Source: an uncultured Pelagibacteraceae bacterium
Lineage (GTDB): Bacteria; Pseudomonadota; Alphaproteobacteria; Pelagibacterales; Pelagibacteraceae
Reading direction: 5' to 3'
Assembly: GCA_902566925.1 (NCBI GenBank)
Contig: CACFKO010000007.1
Location: 1 to 60,368 of the forward strand
Length of the DNA: 60,368 nt
Shown here piece by piece: positions 1 through 9,029 of this stretch. Positions within the stretch are counted from its first letter, which is position 1. Each line of letters opens with the position of its first letter. The notes under the pieces were generated by a model. That model was not told the DNA's origin. It ran no database searches and saw only the letters and a program-made list of their open reading frames with translations. Position numbers and translations under genes: made by a program.

Positions 1-1
1 A

Positions 2-1408
2 CTAGAGTCAATTGATTTAAAAGGACAAATAAAAATGCTTAAAGAGTTTGAGGAGATAAATAACTTAGCAGTAAAAAGTTTAAAGGAGTCTAATATTTCT
101 GAGGCAAATGAAAATTTAAAAAAACTCAATGATTTATTAAAAAATCAAATTAGGAATATTGAGTCTTTTGATAGAAATGATTTGACTGTTGATCTAAAAG
201 AATTGATTACAGATATAACGTCTTCGCAAGAAAAATATGCTACATCATATGGAAAAAATCAAACAATCAGAAGTGACTCTATAAAAAGAAAAGAGAGAAT
301 CAAAAATATTGACCAAGAATTAGAAAACTGGAAAGACCTTAAACTGAACTCCGAGAAAATGATTTTGGAGTTGAGCGAGAGAATAAAAAAAGTGGAACTA
401 GAATTAGAGGAAAATCAAAAAAATCCAGAACTAATTGGTATTAGCAAAGGACAAAATATACAAAATCTTGAAAATACAAAAAAACAAAACGAAGATTTAG
501 ATAGAGAGATTCAAGAAACTGAGACCAAATATGTTTCGATGAACGAGAAGCTAAAAACAGTACAAGAAAAATTTACGGTTTTGAGGGAAAATAAGGCAAG
601 ACTTGGGGCAACAATAGAAGGAATCGACCAAAGAAAAATGGATCTTATCTATTTAGTAAAAAATGAATTAAAAATAGAAAATATTAACAACCTATTGTCT
701 CTATCGGATTTAAATAACATTGAAAAAATACCTTCTATCGAAGAACAAGAAAAAAAATTAGCAGATATTAAAAAAAATAGAGAATCTCTTGGATCAGTAA
801 ATTTAAGAGCAGATGTAGAAACGGAAAAATACAAAAAAGCAATAAAAAAAATGGAAGATGATCGAGCTGACCTTGTTTCTGCAATTGTAAAATTAAAAGC
901 TAGCATAAATGAACTAAATCAAAAAGGAAGAGAAAGACTATTAGAAGCTTTTAATAAAGTTAATAGGAAGTTTAATGAAGTTTTTACAAAATTATTCAAC
1001 GGCGGAACAGCTAAGCTTGAATTGGTAGACTCGGATGACCCCTTAGAAGCCGGTCTGGAAATGTTGGTTTCTCCTCCTGGAAAAAGATTGCAATCAATTA
1101 CCCTTTTATCTGGTGGTGAGCAGGCGTTAACTGCTATTTCGTTAGTTTTTGCAATTTTCTTAACAAATCCATCTCCAATTTGCATTTTAGATGAAGTTGA
1201 CGCTCCATTAGATGATGCAAATGTTACTAGATTTTGTTCGCTTTTAGATCAGCTTATATCAATTACAAAAACCAAATTTATAATTATTACTCACCATGCC
1301 CTAACTATGTCAAAAATGAACAGACTGTATGGTGTTACAATGCCAGAAAAAGGCATAAGCAAACTTGTAGCTGTAAATTTAGAAAAAGCAGAAGAGCTGG
1401 TTGCATAA
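2..1408 (+). CDS. smc: Chromosome segregation ATPase SMC, C-terminal part (5' end outside window)
   Basis: This is the 3' part of an SMC ATPase, which organises and segregates the chromosome. The reading frame is open from base 2, so the N-terminal Walker A head and the first coiled coil lie upstream. The visible part is a long lysine/glutamate-rich coiled coil, followed by the C-terminal ATPase half. That half carries the ABC-type signature LSGGEQALTAIS (bases about 1105-1140), a Walker B ending ICILDEVDAPLDD (about 1180-1218) and a following switch histidine in ITHH. The combination of coiled coil, signature and DEVDAPLD is diagnostic of SMC/Rad50-like ATPases, and the LSGGEQALTA form points to SMC. 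It ends 7 bases before atpI. Confidence 0.93.
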   Translation, partial: LESIDLKGQIKMLKEFEEINNLAVKSLKESNISEANENLKKLNDLLKNQIRNIESFDRNDLTVDLKELITDITSSQEKYATSYGKNQTIRSDSIKRKERIKNIDQELENWKDLKLNSEKMILELSERIKKVELELEENQKNPELIGISKGQNIQNLENTKKQNEDLDREIQETETKYVSMNEKLKTVQEKFTVLRENKARLGATIEGIDQRKMDLIYLVKNELKIENINNLLSLSDLNNIEKIPSIEEQEKKLADIKKNRESLGSVNLRADVETEKYKKAIKKMEDDRADLVSAIVKLKASINELNQKGRERLLEAFNKVNRKFNEVFTKLFNGGTAKLELVDSDDPLEAGLEMLVSPPGKRLQSITLLSGGEQALTAISLVFAIFLTNPSPICILDEVDAPLDDANVTRFCSLLDQLISITKTKFIIITHHALTMSKMNRLYGVTMPEKGISKLVAVNLEKAEELVA

Positions 1409-1415
1409 AAATTAA

Positions 1416-1703
1416 ATGAATGATTTAGAGGATCTTAAAACTCGCCTTAAAATTGCAAAATCTAAATTGCAAAATAAAAACTTAGAAAAAACAGAAAGAA
1501 AAGGTGTTTTTCTTGGAAATGCTTTTAAACTTGGAACGGAGCTTGTTGCAGCGGTGGCGATTGGGACAATTATTGGGTTTATTTTAGACAACTGGTTTGG
1601 TACTAAACCAATATTAATTATTGTTTTTTTTCTTTTTGGGGCTGCCGCTGGAATTGTTAATGTTTTTAAAGCCGCAAAAAAAATGCAAGGGGATGAAAAT
1701 TAA
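1416..1703 (+). CDS. atpI: ATP synthase assembly protein AtpI/AtpZ
   Basis: A 95-residue protein with a charged, helical N-terminus (residues 1-30) and two hydrophobic segments (about 37-60 and 66-85) joined by a short loop containing DNWFGTKP. This is the layout of the AtpI/AtpZ family, which assists assembly of the c-ring and may handle Mg2+ or Ca2+. It is the first gene of the F0 operon, as is usual in alphaproteobacteria, and lies 3 bases before atpB. Family members are poorly conserved, so the call rests on topology and position. No clear Shine-Dalgarno precedes the ATG. Confidence 0.85.
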   Translation: MNDLEDLKTRLKIAKSKLQNKNLEKTERKGVFLGNAFKLGTELVAAVAIGTIIGFILDNWFGTKPILIIVFFLFGAAAGIVNVFKAAKKMQGDEN

Positions 1704-1706
1704 AAT

Positions 1707-2441
1707 ATGGCCGCAAATCCAATGCAACAATTTGAAGTGCATAGAATTGGACCCAAGATTGAGATTTCGGGTATAGATTTATCCTTTACAAATTCAAGCC
1801 TCTTTATGGCTATTAGTGCTGTATTAATCACAATGTTATTATTGTTCGGAACAAGAGAAAAAAAATTAGTACCGAGTAAAATACAGCTGATGTCAGAAAT
1901 GTTATATAACTTTATATCAAAAATGATTAGTGATACTGCTGGAAAAAAAGCCAAACCCTATTTTCCATTTATTTTTAGTCTTTTTGTTTTTATATTGTTT
2001 TGCAATATGATTGGTATGTTGCCGTATTCTTTCACAGTTACAAGCCACATAATAGTAACATTAACTTTTGCAATATTTATTTTTATTGGGGTAACAATCT
2101 TGGGATTTGTAATTCATGGTTTTAAATACTTAAAAATCTTTGTTCCTAGCGGTGTTCCAGTTGTTTTGCTGCCAATTATAACTGTAATTGAAATTATTTC
2201 GTATTTGAGTAGACCTGTTAGTTTATCAGTCAGGCTATTCGCTAATATGATGGCTGGTCACACTATGCTAAAAGTATTTGGTGGTTTTGTCATCAGTCTA
2301 GGATTAATTGGAGGATGGTTGCCATTAAGTTTTTCAGTTGCGCTCACTGGATTGGAAATTTTGGTAGCTTTTTTACAAGCTTATGTTTTTGCGATTTTGA
2401 CATGCATTTATTTAAATGATGCATTAAATTTACATCACTAA
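1707..2441 (+). CDS. atpB: F0F1 ATP synthase subunit a
   Basis: A 244-residue integral membrane protein that forms the proton half-channels against the c-ring. Several transmembrane helices are visible. The conserved stator segment SVRLFANMMAGH contains the essential arginine at residue 176. The C-terminal helix with ALTGLEILVAFLQAYVF is also typical of subunit a. Length and order (atpI-atpB-atpE) match other alphaproteobacterial F0 operons. No F1 genes (alpha, beta, gamma, delta, epsilon) are in this window, which agrees with the split F0/F1 organisation of the class. Confidence 0.97.
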   Translation: MAANPMQQFEVHRIGPKIEISGIDLSFTNSSLFMAISAVLITMLLLFGTREKKLVPSKIQLMSEMLYNFISKMISDTAGKKAKPYFPFIFSLFVFILFCNMIGMLPYSFTVTSHIIVTLTFAIFIFIGVTILGFVIHGFKYLKIFVPSGVPVVLLPIITVIEIISYLSRPVSLSVRLFANMMAGHTMLKVFGGFVISLGLIGGWLPLSFSVALTGLEILVAFLQAYVFAILTCIYLNDALNLHH

Positions 2442-2449
2442 CAAAAAAA

Positions 2450-2455
2450 AGGAGG
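2450..2455 (+). promoter_or_regulatory. Perfect Shine-Dalgarno of atpE
   Basis: AGGAGG lies 5 bases before the atpE ATG. Most other genes in the window have a weak Shine-Dalgarno or none. A strong site here fits the need for many c-subunit copies per ATP synthase; that last point is inference. Confidence 0.8.
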
Positions 2456-2460
2456 AAAAA

Positions 2461-2688
2461 ATGGAACTAGAAGCAGCAAAAATGATCGGTGCAGGATTGG
2501 CCGCAATTGCTTTAGCTGGAGCTGGTGTTGGTATCGGACTGATATTCGGAAACTATTTGTCCGGCGCAATGAGAAACCCATCTGCAGCTCAAAAACAATT
2601 CCCTAATCTACTTTTGGGATTTGCTTTAGCTGAAGCCACAGGTCTTTTCGGATTGGTCGTTGCTCTCATAATACTTTTTGCTTTTTAA
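2461..2688 (+). CDS. atpE: F0F1 ATP synthase subunit c
   Basis: A 75-residue hairpin of two transmembrane helices that builds the rotating proton-carrying ring. Helix 1 (about 8-30) is a glycine/alanine-rich series (GAGVGIGLIFG). The polar loop holds the RNPSA motif (residues 38-42). Helix 2 carries the ion-binding carboxylate Glu58 in ALAEATGLFG. The ion-binding residues look like the proton type rather than the sodium type, since the Gln/Glu pattern of sodium c-rings is absent. It has the strongest ribosome binding site in the window. Confidence 0.97.
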   Translation: MELEAAKMIGAGLAAIALAGAGVGIGLIFGNYLSGAMRNPSAAQKQFPNLLLGFALAEATGLFGLVVALIILFAF

Positions 2689-2703
2689 TTTTAATTAAAG
2701 TTT

Positions 2704-3279
2704 ATGAAGAGGTTTTTAATTGTTTTAGTTTTCTCTGCTCTGCTAGAGAAGAGTCTTTTTGCAGCTGAGGCTGGTATGCCTCAGCTTAATCCTGAGTATT
2801 GGGCATCACAGGCTTTTTGGTTAATTATTATTTTTTTATCAATTTATATATTGATAGATAGAATTTTTATCCCAAAAATCAAAAGTAACATTGATATAAG
2901 AGAAAACAAAATAAGAAAGGATCTGGAGGAAGCAAAAATATTTAGAGAAGAAGCTGAAAAAAAACTTAAAACTTACAAGGAATTAATAGAAGCGGCAAAA
3001 ATAGATGCAAAAAAAATTCTTTCGGAAAGTAGTCAAAAATTAAACGAGGATATTGAATCAAAAAAAAATAAGATCAAAAAAGAAATTGAACAAGAAACTC
3101 GTAATGCTGAGAAAGAAATCCAAAAATTTAAGGCTGAGTCTTTAAATAAGGTAAATATAATTTCTGAAGAAATTGTTTCAAGTTTGATTAAAGATATATT
3201 TGGGGAAGATTTAAATAGAAGTAGTATAAAAGCTACCGTAACTGAAGCTCTTAAAGAACATAAGGTCAAAAAAATATGA
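2704..3279 (+). CDS. atpF': F0F1 ATP synthase subunit b'
   Basis: A 191-residue peripheral stalk subunit. The N-terminus (residues 1-21) resembles a signal-like hydrophobic stretch ending AAEAGMPQLNPEYW. It is followed by one membrane helix (about 34-55) and a long, charged, coiled-coil cytoplasmic part. The N-terminal extension plus the PQL-P-WASQ-FWLI segment is typical of the alphaproteobacterial b' subunit, which pairs with b to form the stator. It overlaps the next gene, atpF, by 4 bases (ATGA), so translation is probably coupled. Confidence 0.92.
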   Translation: MKRFLIVLVFSALLEKSLFAAEAGMPQLNPEYWASQAFWLIIIFLSIYILIDRIFIPKIKSNIDIRENKIRKDLEEAKIFREEAEKKLKTYKELIEAAKIDAKKILSESSQKLNEDIESKKNKIKKEIEQETRNAEKEIQKFKAESLNKVNIISEEIVSSLIKDIFGEDLNRSSIKATVTEALKEHKVKKI

Positions 3280-3773
3280 ATATTGATGCTACATTTTGGG
3301 TTGCTGTTTCATTTTTAATTTTTATTGGTTTGCTTTTTTACCTTAAAGTTCCTCAAAAAATTAGTCAGTCCCTTGACGATAATATAAAAAAAATAAAAGA
3401 GGAGATTGGTAATGCAGAAAAATTGAAGGATGAAGCTAAAAATATATTAAGTGAATATGAGACCAAAGTTAGCAAATCAAAAGAAGAAATTAAAAATTTA
3501 ATTCAGAAAGCAGAAAAACAGGCGGAAAGTAACATTATTAAAACGAATGAGGAATTTCATAATATTATTGAAAATAGAAAAAAGGCCGCAGAAGAAAAAA
3601 TTAAACAAATGAAAGCCCAGGCTATAAAAGACGTAAAAAATTCATCAGTTGATATAGCTATTCATTCGGTCAAAAAAATCATCAAAAACTCAATTGATAA
3701 GAAAAAACTCGATAAAATTTATATTTCAAGCATTGAAGAGACAAAAAAGATTTTAAAAAACAAATCTATCTAG
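3276..3773 (+). CDS. atpF: F0F1 ATP synthase subunit b
   Basis: A 165-residue stator subunit with one N-terminal membrane helix (about 5-24, ending FYLKVPQKI) and a long lysine/glutamate-rich coiled coil. The coil includes the heptad-like region RKKAAEEKIKQMKAQA typical of subunit b. It starts inside the stop of b' and ends 15 bases before crtI. No terminator separates it from the retinal cluster, so read-through from the F0 operon into crtI is possible. Confidence 0.93.
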   Translation: MNIDATFWVAVSFLIFIGLLFYLKVPQKISQSLDDNIKKIKEEIGNAEKLKDEAKNILSEYETKVSKSKEEIKNLIQKAEKQAESNIIKTNEEFHNIIENRKKAAEEKIKQMKAQAIKDVKNSSVDIAIHSVKKIIKNSIDKKKLDKIYISSIEETKKILKNKSI

Positions 3774-3788
3774 AGTAAGATCCTCCTT

Positions 3789-5255
3789 ATGACTAGAAAG
3801 GTTATAGTTATTGGATCAGGATTTGGGGGTCTTGCATCTGCCCTTAGATTGAGAGCTAGAGGTTTTAATGTTACTTTGGTTGAGAAACATCCTGATTTAG
3901 GAGGAAGAGCCAGAGTTTTTAAAAAAGGAAATTTTATTTACGATGGCGGACCAACCGTCATAACCGCTCCATATCTTTTTGAAGAATTGTTTTCTTTATT
4001 TAATAAGAATATATCTGAATACGTAAAAATAGTTCCACTTAATTTATGGTATCGTTTTGTATTTTCTGACGGAAAAACTTTTGATTACTCAGGAAATGAA
4101 AAACTAATGGAAAAAGAAATAAAAAAATTTTCTGAGTCAGACTATGAAGGGTATAATAAATTGGTTAATTTTACTGAAAAAATTTTTAATAAAGGTTTTA
4201 CAGAATTATCAGACAAACCTTTTAATAATTTAACTTTTATGCTCAAACAGATACCAGCTTTATTAAATTTAAAAAGTTATAAATCCGTTTATGGATTGGT
4301 TTCAAAATATATTTCAAATGATAAATTACGAAGGGTTTTTAGCATGCATCCTCTTCTGGTTGGTGGAAATCCTTTCACCACAACTTCTATATATGCGTTA
4401 ATTCTATTTTTAGAAAAAAAATGGGGTATTCATTATTCCATAGGAGGTACAGGTAGTGTGGTAAAAGCTCTGGAAAAATTAATGGAAGAAGAGGGAGTCA
4501 AAATTTTAAAAAATTCTGAGGTTACAGAGATAATCCTGGATAATAAAAATGTTAAATCTGTAAAAATTAATAAATCTAAAATTATAAATTGTGATTATGT
4601 TGTATGTAACTCAGATCCACCGAATGTATACAAAAACTTAATTAAATCTAAAAATAATTATAATTTTTTATTCAAACAAAAAATGAAGAGAATGGATTAT
4701 TCAATGGGGCTTTTTGTTTACTATTTCGGATCAAAGAAACAATATAAAAATGTGGCCCACCATACAATTTATTTTGGTAACTCTTATGAGAAACATTTGG
4801 ATAAAATTTTTGAAAAAAAAATTCTTTCAGACGACATAAGCTACTATTTACATCGGCCTTCAGCAACAGATCCTAGTATGGCACCAAATGGTCAAGATGC
4901 TTTTTACGTTCTTGTTCCAGTTCCTAATAATTTATCAAACATAAATTGGTCAGATAAGGGTGAAAAATTTAAAAATTTAGTTTTAGATAAAATGGATAAA
5001 TCAGTTTTGCCAGGTATTAAAGAAAATGTTGTGAATGATTTTTATCTTACACCAGATTATTTTGAAAAAGATTTAGATACACTACATGGATCAGGATTCT
5101 CTATACAGCCAAAGTTCTCTCAATCCGCTTATTTTAGATTTCATAATAAATCAGAGGTTTTTAATAATTTATATTTTGTTGGTGCTGGAACACACCCTGG
5201 CGCTGGAATGCCTGGCGTTATCTCCTCAGCAAAAGTTTTAGATAAAATTTTATAA
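3789..5255 (+). CDS. crtI: Phytoene desaturase CrtI
   Basis: A 488-residue FAD-dependent desaturase that converts phytoene to lycopene. The N-terminal dinucleotide fold is clear: VIVIGSGFGGLASALRLRARG (residues 5-25), then the ADP-binding glutamate in VTLVEKHPDLGGRA. The C-terminal signature GAGTHPGAGMPGVISSAKVL is the CrtI-type FAD-binding end. It begins the carotenoid-retinal block crtI-crtB-crtY-blh. A geranylgeranyl-diphosphate synthase (crtE), often next to these genes, is not in the window. The TAATG junction with crtB (one shared base) indicates an operon. Confidence 0.95.
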   Translation: MTRKVIVIGSGFGGLASALRLRARGFNVTLVEKHPDLGGRARVFKKGNFIYDGGPTVITAPYLFEELFSLFNKNISEYVKIVPLNLWYRFVFSDGKTFDYSGNEKLMEKEIKKFSESDYEGYNKLVNFTEKIFNKGFTELSDKPFNNLTFMLKQIPALLNLKSYKSVYGLVSKYISNDKLRRVFSMHPLLVGGNPFTTTSIYALILFLEKKWGIHYSIGGTGSVVKALEKLMEEEGVKILKNSEVTEIILDNKNVKSVKINKSKIINCDYVVCNSDPPNVYKNLIKSKNNYNFLFKQKMKRMDYSMGLFVYYFGSKKQYKNVAHHTIYFGNSYEKHLDKIFEKKILSDDISYYLHRPSATDPSMAPNGQDAFYVLVPVPNNLSNINWSDKGEKFKNLVLDKMDKSVLPGIKENVVNDFYLTPDYFEKDLDTLHGSGFSIQPKFSQSAYFRFHNKSEVFNNLYFVGAGTHPGAGMPGVISSAKVLDKIL

Positions 5256-6118
5256 TGAGTACAAAAAATTATTTATCAATATACGCAAAGTCTTTTAATT
5301 GGTCTGGGTTTTTTTTGCCAAAGAAAATTTATTTTAAATGTTCCAAATTATACGATTTTTGTAGAACAATAGATAATATTGCAGATAAAAATACTGCTTT
5401 ACAGATCAAAAAAAAAGAGCTTGAAGAATTTAAAATAAAATTTGAAGAAAAAAATCAAAAAAACTCTGTAATAAAAAATATGTGGGATTTAATGGAAGAG
5501 TCTAATATTTCAAAAAAAATAGTATATGATTTATTTGATGGTGTAGAGTCTGATCTTAAACAAGAAGTTAGAATAAAAACAGAAAAGGAATTGTTGGTTT
5601 ATTCTTATAGAGTAGCTGGAACAGTAGGATTAATGATGGCAAAAATATTTGGTGTTAAAAAGAAAGAATCACTTCAAAGAGCTATTGATTTAGGAATTGC
5701 AATGCAGTTAACAAATATTTCAAGAGATGTTTTTGAAGATGAAAAGAGAAATAGAGTTTATTTGATAAAAAATTCAAAAGATATAATGCTTGATATAAAA
5801 AATATTATCTCAAAAGCTGATTCTTTCTATGAAAGCTCTTTTATTGGTATAAAGGATATTCCTTTTAGTTGTCGTTTTTCAATAGTAGTTGCAAGAAGAG
5901 TTTACAGACAAATAGGAAAAAAAATCTTACGAAAAAAAGATATTGATAGTTATAGAAAAGCTGGAAAAATTTATGTATCAAATTTTGGTAAAATCATGCA
6001 AACAATTTTTTCTTTGCTGGATTTGATAATTCTTTTTTTCATAAAACCAAGAAAATATGAAAAAGAAATTGAATATAATTTAATTAATGAAGATATAGGT
6101 TTGAATGAGAGAATTTGA
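5255..6118 (+). CDS. crtB: Phytoene synthase CrtB
   Basis: A 287-residue head-to-head prenyltransferase that condenses two geranylgeranyl diphosphates to phytoene. Both metal-binding DxxxD motifs are present: IDNIAD in the segment FCRTIDNIAD near residue 35, and RDVFEDEKRNRVYL near residue 160. The YSYRVAGTVGLMM segment is also typical of squalene/phytoene synthases. It overlaps crtY by 14 bases. Confidence 0.94.
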   Translation: MSTKNYLSIYAKSFNWSGFFLPKKIYFKCSKLYDFCRTIDNIADKNTALQIKKKELEEFKIKFEEKNQKNSVIKNMWDLMEESNISKKIVYDLFDGVESDLKQEVRIKTEKELLVYSYRVAGTVGLMMAKIFGVKKKESLQRAIDLGIAMQLTNISRDVFEDEKRNRVYLIKNSKDIMLDIKNIISKADSFYESSFIGIKDIPFSCRFSIVVARRVYRQIGKKILRKKDIDSYRKAGKIYVSNFGKIMQTIFSLLDLIILFFIKPRKYEKEIEYNLINEDIGLNERI

Positions 6119-7166
6119 TTATATTGTAATTGGTGGTGGTTGCGCAGGTCTGTCGTTGGCTTACGAGCTAGATCTTCATCAAAAACTAGATAACAAAACA
6201 TTAGCAATTATTGAGCCAAGAAAAGAATATAAGAGGGACAAAACTTGGTCTTTTTGGAAAGTTAGTGCCCATAATTTTGAGGACTGTGTTAAGAAAAATT
6301 GGAACGAATTTTCAATAAAAACACCATCTGATTCCAAATTTATTAAATGTGATAATTTTCCATATCAAAGCATTGATAGTGGACTTTTTTATAAAAAAAT
6401 TAACGAAAGACTGAAAAAAAATAAAAATATTAAATTTTATAAAAATATGGATAACTTAAATACAAGTAATTCTTTCATCTTTAATAGTGTGCCTACATTA
6501 CAGAACATTGACACAAATCTTTGGCAACATTTTTATGGTATTGAAATTCAAACTGATGAAGAATTTTTTAATGATAGAACTGTGGATTTGATGGATTTTG
6601 ATTGTGATCAAAGAAAAAATGTTCACTTCTTTTATGTTTTGCCTTTTAGCAAAAAAAAAGCAATGATTGAAACAACGTGGCTTTCCAAAAAAGATCTGTC
6701 ATTAAAAGATTACGAGTCACAAATTAGAAGCTATATTAAACATTTGGGCTTAAAAGATTACAAAATAAACTTTAAAGAGGAAGGTGCTATTCCTCTTTTT
6801 CATCCTGTTTATGAGAAGGAAAAAAATAAGATAAACATAGGAACAGCTGGCGGCATGACAAGATTAAGTACTGGTTATACTTTTCTCAATATCCAGGAAC
6901 ATAGTAAATATATAAGAATGAATATTGATAATATTCAAAATGCAAAAAAGTATGAGATAGGAAAAAAATATCAATTTTTAGATAAAATATTTCTAAAAGT
7001 TTTAAAGAGGCATCCAGAAAAAATGCCCAACATATTCTCCAACATGTTCACTGTTTCCTATAGCGCTGCTATTAAATTTTTATCAAATAAAAGTAGTATC
7101 TTGGAGGATTTATCTGTAATTTTAAAAATGCCAAAATGGATATTTATTAAATCTATTTTCAATTAA
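6105..7166 (+). CDS. crtY: Lycopene beta-cyclase CrtY
   Basis: A 353-residue flavoprotein of the CrtY family, closing both ends of lycopene to give beta-carotene. The N-terminal Rossmann motif DYIVIGGGCAGLSLAYEL (residues 4-21) and the later segments DKTWSFW and GGMTRLSTGYTF match CrtY-type cyclases. It is slightly shorter than the roughly 380 residues of many relatives. It lies between crtB and blh, two bases before the latter, in the expected pathway order. Confidence 0.92.
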   Translation: MREFDYIVIGGGCAGLSLAYELDLHQKLDNKTLAIIEPRKEYKRDKTWSFWKVSAHNFEDCVKKNWNEFSIKTPSDSKFIKCDNFPYQSIDSGLFYKKINERLKKNKNIKFYKNMDNLNTSNSFIFNSVPTLQNIDTNLWQHFYGIEIQTDEEFFNDRTVDLMDFDCDQRKNVHFFYVLPFSKKKAMIETTWLSKKDLSLKDYESQIRSYIKHLGLKDYKINFKEEGAIPLFHPVYEKEKNKINIGTAGGMTRLSTGYTFLNIQEHSKYIRMNIDNIQNAKKYEIGKKYQFLDKIFLKVLKRHPEKMPNIFSNMFTVSYSAAIKFLSNKSSILEDLSVILKMPKWIFIKSIFN

Positions 7167-7168
7167 TA

Positions 7169-8110
7169 ATGATCAAAAAAATTTACGGCCAACATACATT
7201 TTATTTTTCTGTTTTAACAATTGTAATATCTATAATTGCATTGACAGTTGGGACTAATGTTAAGCTCTCAAATGAATTAATAATTCCTCTTATTTGTTTA
7301 TTTTTAATTTTATCTATAGGCATATCTCATGGTGCTATGGACAATTATAAAGCAAATAAATTACTAGTAATTTATAAAATTAATAACAAATCAGTTTTTT
7401 TTTTATTTTATATTTTGATTTCAACTTTTGTAATTTTATTGTGGAATCTTTATAGTTCGATTACTTTATTGCTTTTCTTATTTGTTGCTTCTTATCATTT
7501 TGGAAGAGAAGACACTGCTTTCTTGAACAAAAACAATTCTAATCTTGATCAACTATTTTACTTAATTAAAGGTTCTTTGATAGTATTTTCTCCACTTTTT
7601 TTTCATTTTGATGAAACTTTAAAAATTTTTGAGACGTTGTTTTTAAATAAAAATATTTTAACTTATCTGGAAAGTGAGCATTGGATAATAAATGTGTGTT
7701 TGGGTTTGAGTATTTTAGGTTATTTTTACTTTGTTTATAAAAATAAATTTGAAGATTTTGAAATTTTATTTTTAGATATGTTGTCAGTTCTTATTTTAAA
7801 TTATATTTTTAATCCATTAGTTGCTTTTACGATTTATTTTTGTTTCCTTCATTCAATAAGACATATCATTTCAATATCTTACGAATTGGATCCTGATAAT
7901 TTTTTAGCTGGAATTAGAGCTTTTATTAAAAAGTCGTTTCCATTAACAATAGTTACGGCAGTATTGTATTTGTTAGCTATATTTTTCCTCTCCAATTCAT
8001 ATGGCTTGAATGATGTGGTTATTAAAGTAATATTTATTGGTTTGGCGTCATTAACGTTTCCGCATATATTGCTTGAGTACTTATTAGAAAAAAATGAAAA
8101 ACGAAATTAA
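7169..8110 (+). CDS. blh: Beta-carotene 15,15'-dioxygenase, Brp/Blh family
   Basis: A 313-residue multi-pass membrane protein that cleaves beta-carotene to two retinals, the chromophore of proteorhodopsin. Family histidines are seen in the segments ISHGAMDN, SYHFGREDT and LHSIRHII, with a further histidine in FPHILLEY near the C-terminus. Position directly after crtIBY is the standard arrangement in proteorhodopsin-bearing marine bacteria. The rhodopsin gene itself is not in this window. It overlaps the next gene, ispH, by 17 bases. Confidence 0.92.
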   Translation: MIKKIYGQHTFYFSVLTIVISIIALTVGTNVKLSNELIIPLICLFLILSIGISHGAMDNYKANKLLVIYKINNKSVFFLFYILISTFVILLWNLYSSITLLLFLFVASYHFGREDTAFLNKNNSNLDQLFYLIKGSLIVFSPLFFHFDETLKIFETLFLNKNILTYLESEHWIINVCLGLSILGYFYFVYKNKFEDFEILFLDMLSVLILNYIFNPLVAFTIYFCFLHSIRHIISISYELDPDNFLAGIRAFIKKSFPLTIVTAVLYLLAIFFLSNSYGLNDVVIKVIFIGLASLTFPHILLEYLLEKNEKRN

Positions 8111-9029
8111 AATTCTTTTAGCGGCCCCAAGAGGATTTTGTGCTGGGGTTGATAGAGCCATAGAAATAGTCAAAAAAACTTTAAACAAATATGGTTCACC
8201 GGTGTATGTGAGACACGAAATAGTTCACAACAAGAATGTTGTTGAGTCACTTAAAAAACTTGGTGCTGTTTTCGTTGAAGAAATCTCAGAAATCTTAGAT
8301 ACATCTAGACCAGTTATTTTCTCAGCTCATGGTGTTCCAAAAAAAGTTCCTGAGGAGGCAAAACTTAAAAAAATTTTTTATGTTGATGCAACTTGCCCAC
8401 TGGTTTCCAAAGTACACCGTGAGACTGAGCAACTGCATAAAAAAGGATTTGATATTGTTTTGATAGGACATAAAGATCATCCTGAGGTGGTTGGTACCAT
8501 GGGTCAATTACCACTTGGATCAATTAAGCTTATAGAAAATATCGACGAGGTTAAGAATTTAAAATTTAATAGACCATTAGCTTATGTAACTCAAACAACT
8601 CTTTCGGTAGATGATACTAAAGAGATTATAGATGCTCTAAAGCTAAAATTTCCGGATATTAGGGGTCCTATAAAAGAGGATATTTGTTATGCAACAACGA
8701 ATAGGCAAGCAGCAGTGAAAAAAATTGCACCTAACTGTGAGATGTTTTTTATTATAGGAAGCAGAAATTCTTCTAACTCCGCAAGATTGGTTGAAGTTGC
8801 AAAAAAATCAGGGTGTAAAGATTCTGAGCTTGTTTTTTATGGCAAAAAAGCCCCGTTGGAAAAAATTAAAAAATGTAAAACTATTGGATTATCATCTGGA
8901 GCATCTGCACCTGAAGAGTTGGTTCAAAATTTTATTTCTGAAATTAAAAAAGACATGAATGTATCGATTGAAGAGGTTGTAACTGCTAATGAAAAAGTAG
9001 TTTTTAAATTGCCAAAAGAATTAAATTAA
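8094..9029 (+). CDS. ispH: 4-hydroxy-3-methylbut-2-enyl diphosphate reductase
   Basis: A 311-residue enzyme for the last step of the MEP isoprenoid pathway, making IPP and DMAPP. The three cysteines that hold the iron-sulfur cluster are visible in PRGFCAGVDRA, DATCPLVSKV and DICYATTNRQ. Catalytic histidines are in IVHN and SAHGVP. Its overlap with blh places isoprenoid precursor supply in the same transcript as the carotenoid genes that consume it. Confidence 0.96.
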   Translation: MKNEIKILLAAPRGFCAGVDRAIEIVKKTLNKYGSPVYVRHEIVHNKNVVESLKKLGAVFVEEISEILDTSRPVIFSAHGVPKKVPEEAKLKKIFYVDATCPLVSKVHRETEQLHKKGFDIVLIGHKDHPEVVGTMGQLPLGSIKLIENIDEVKNLKFNRPLAYVTQTTLSVDDTKEIIDALKLKFPDIRGPIKEDICYATTNRQAAVKKIAPNCEMFFIIGSRNSSNSARLVEVAKKSGCKDSELVFYGKKAPLEKIKKCKTIGLSSGASAPEELVQNFISEIKKDMNVSIEEVVTANEKVVFKLPKELN

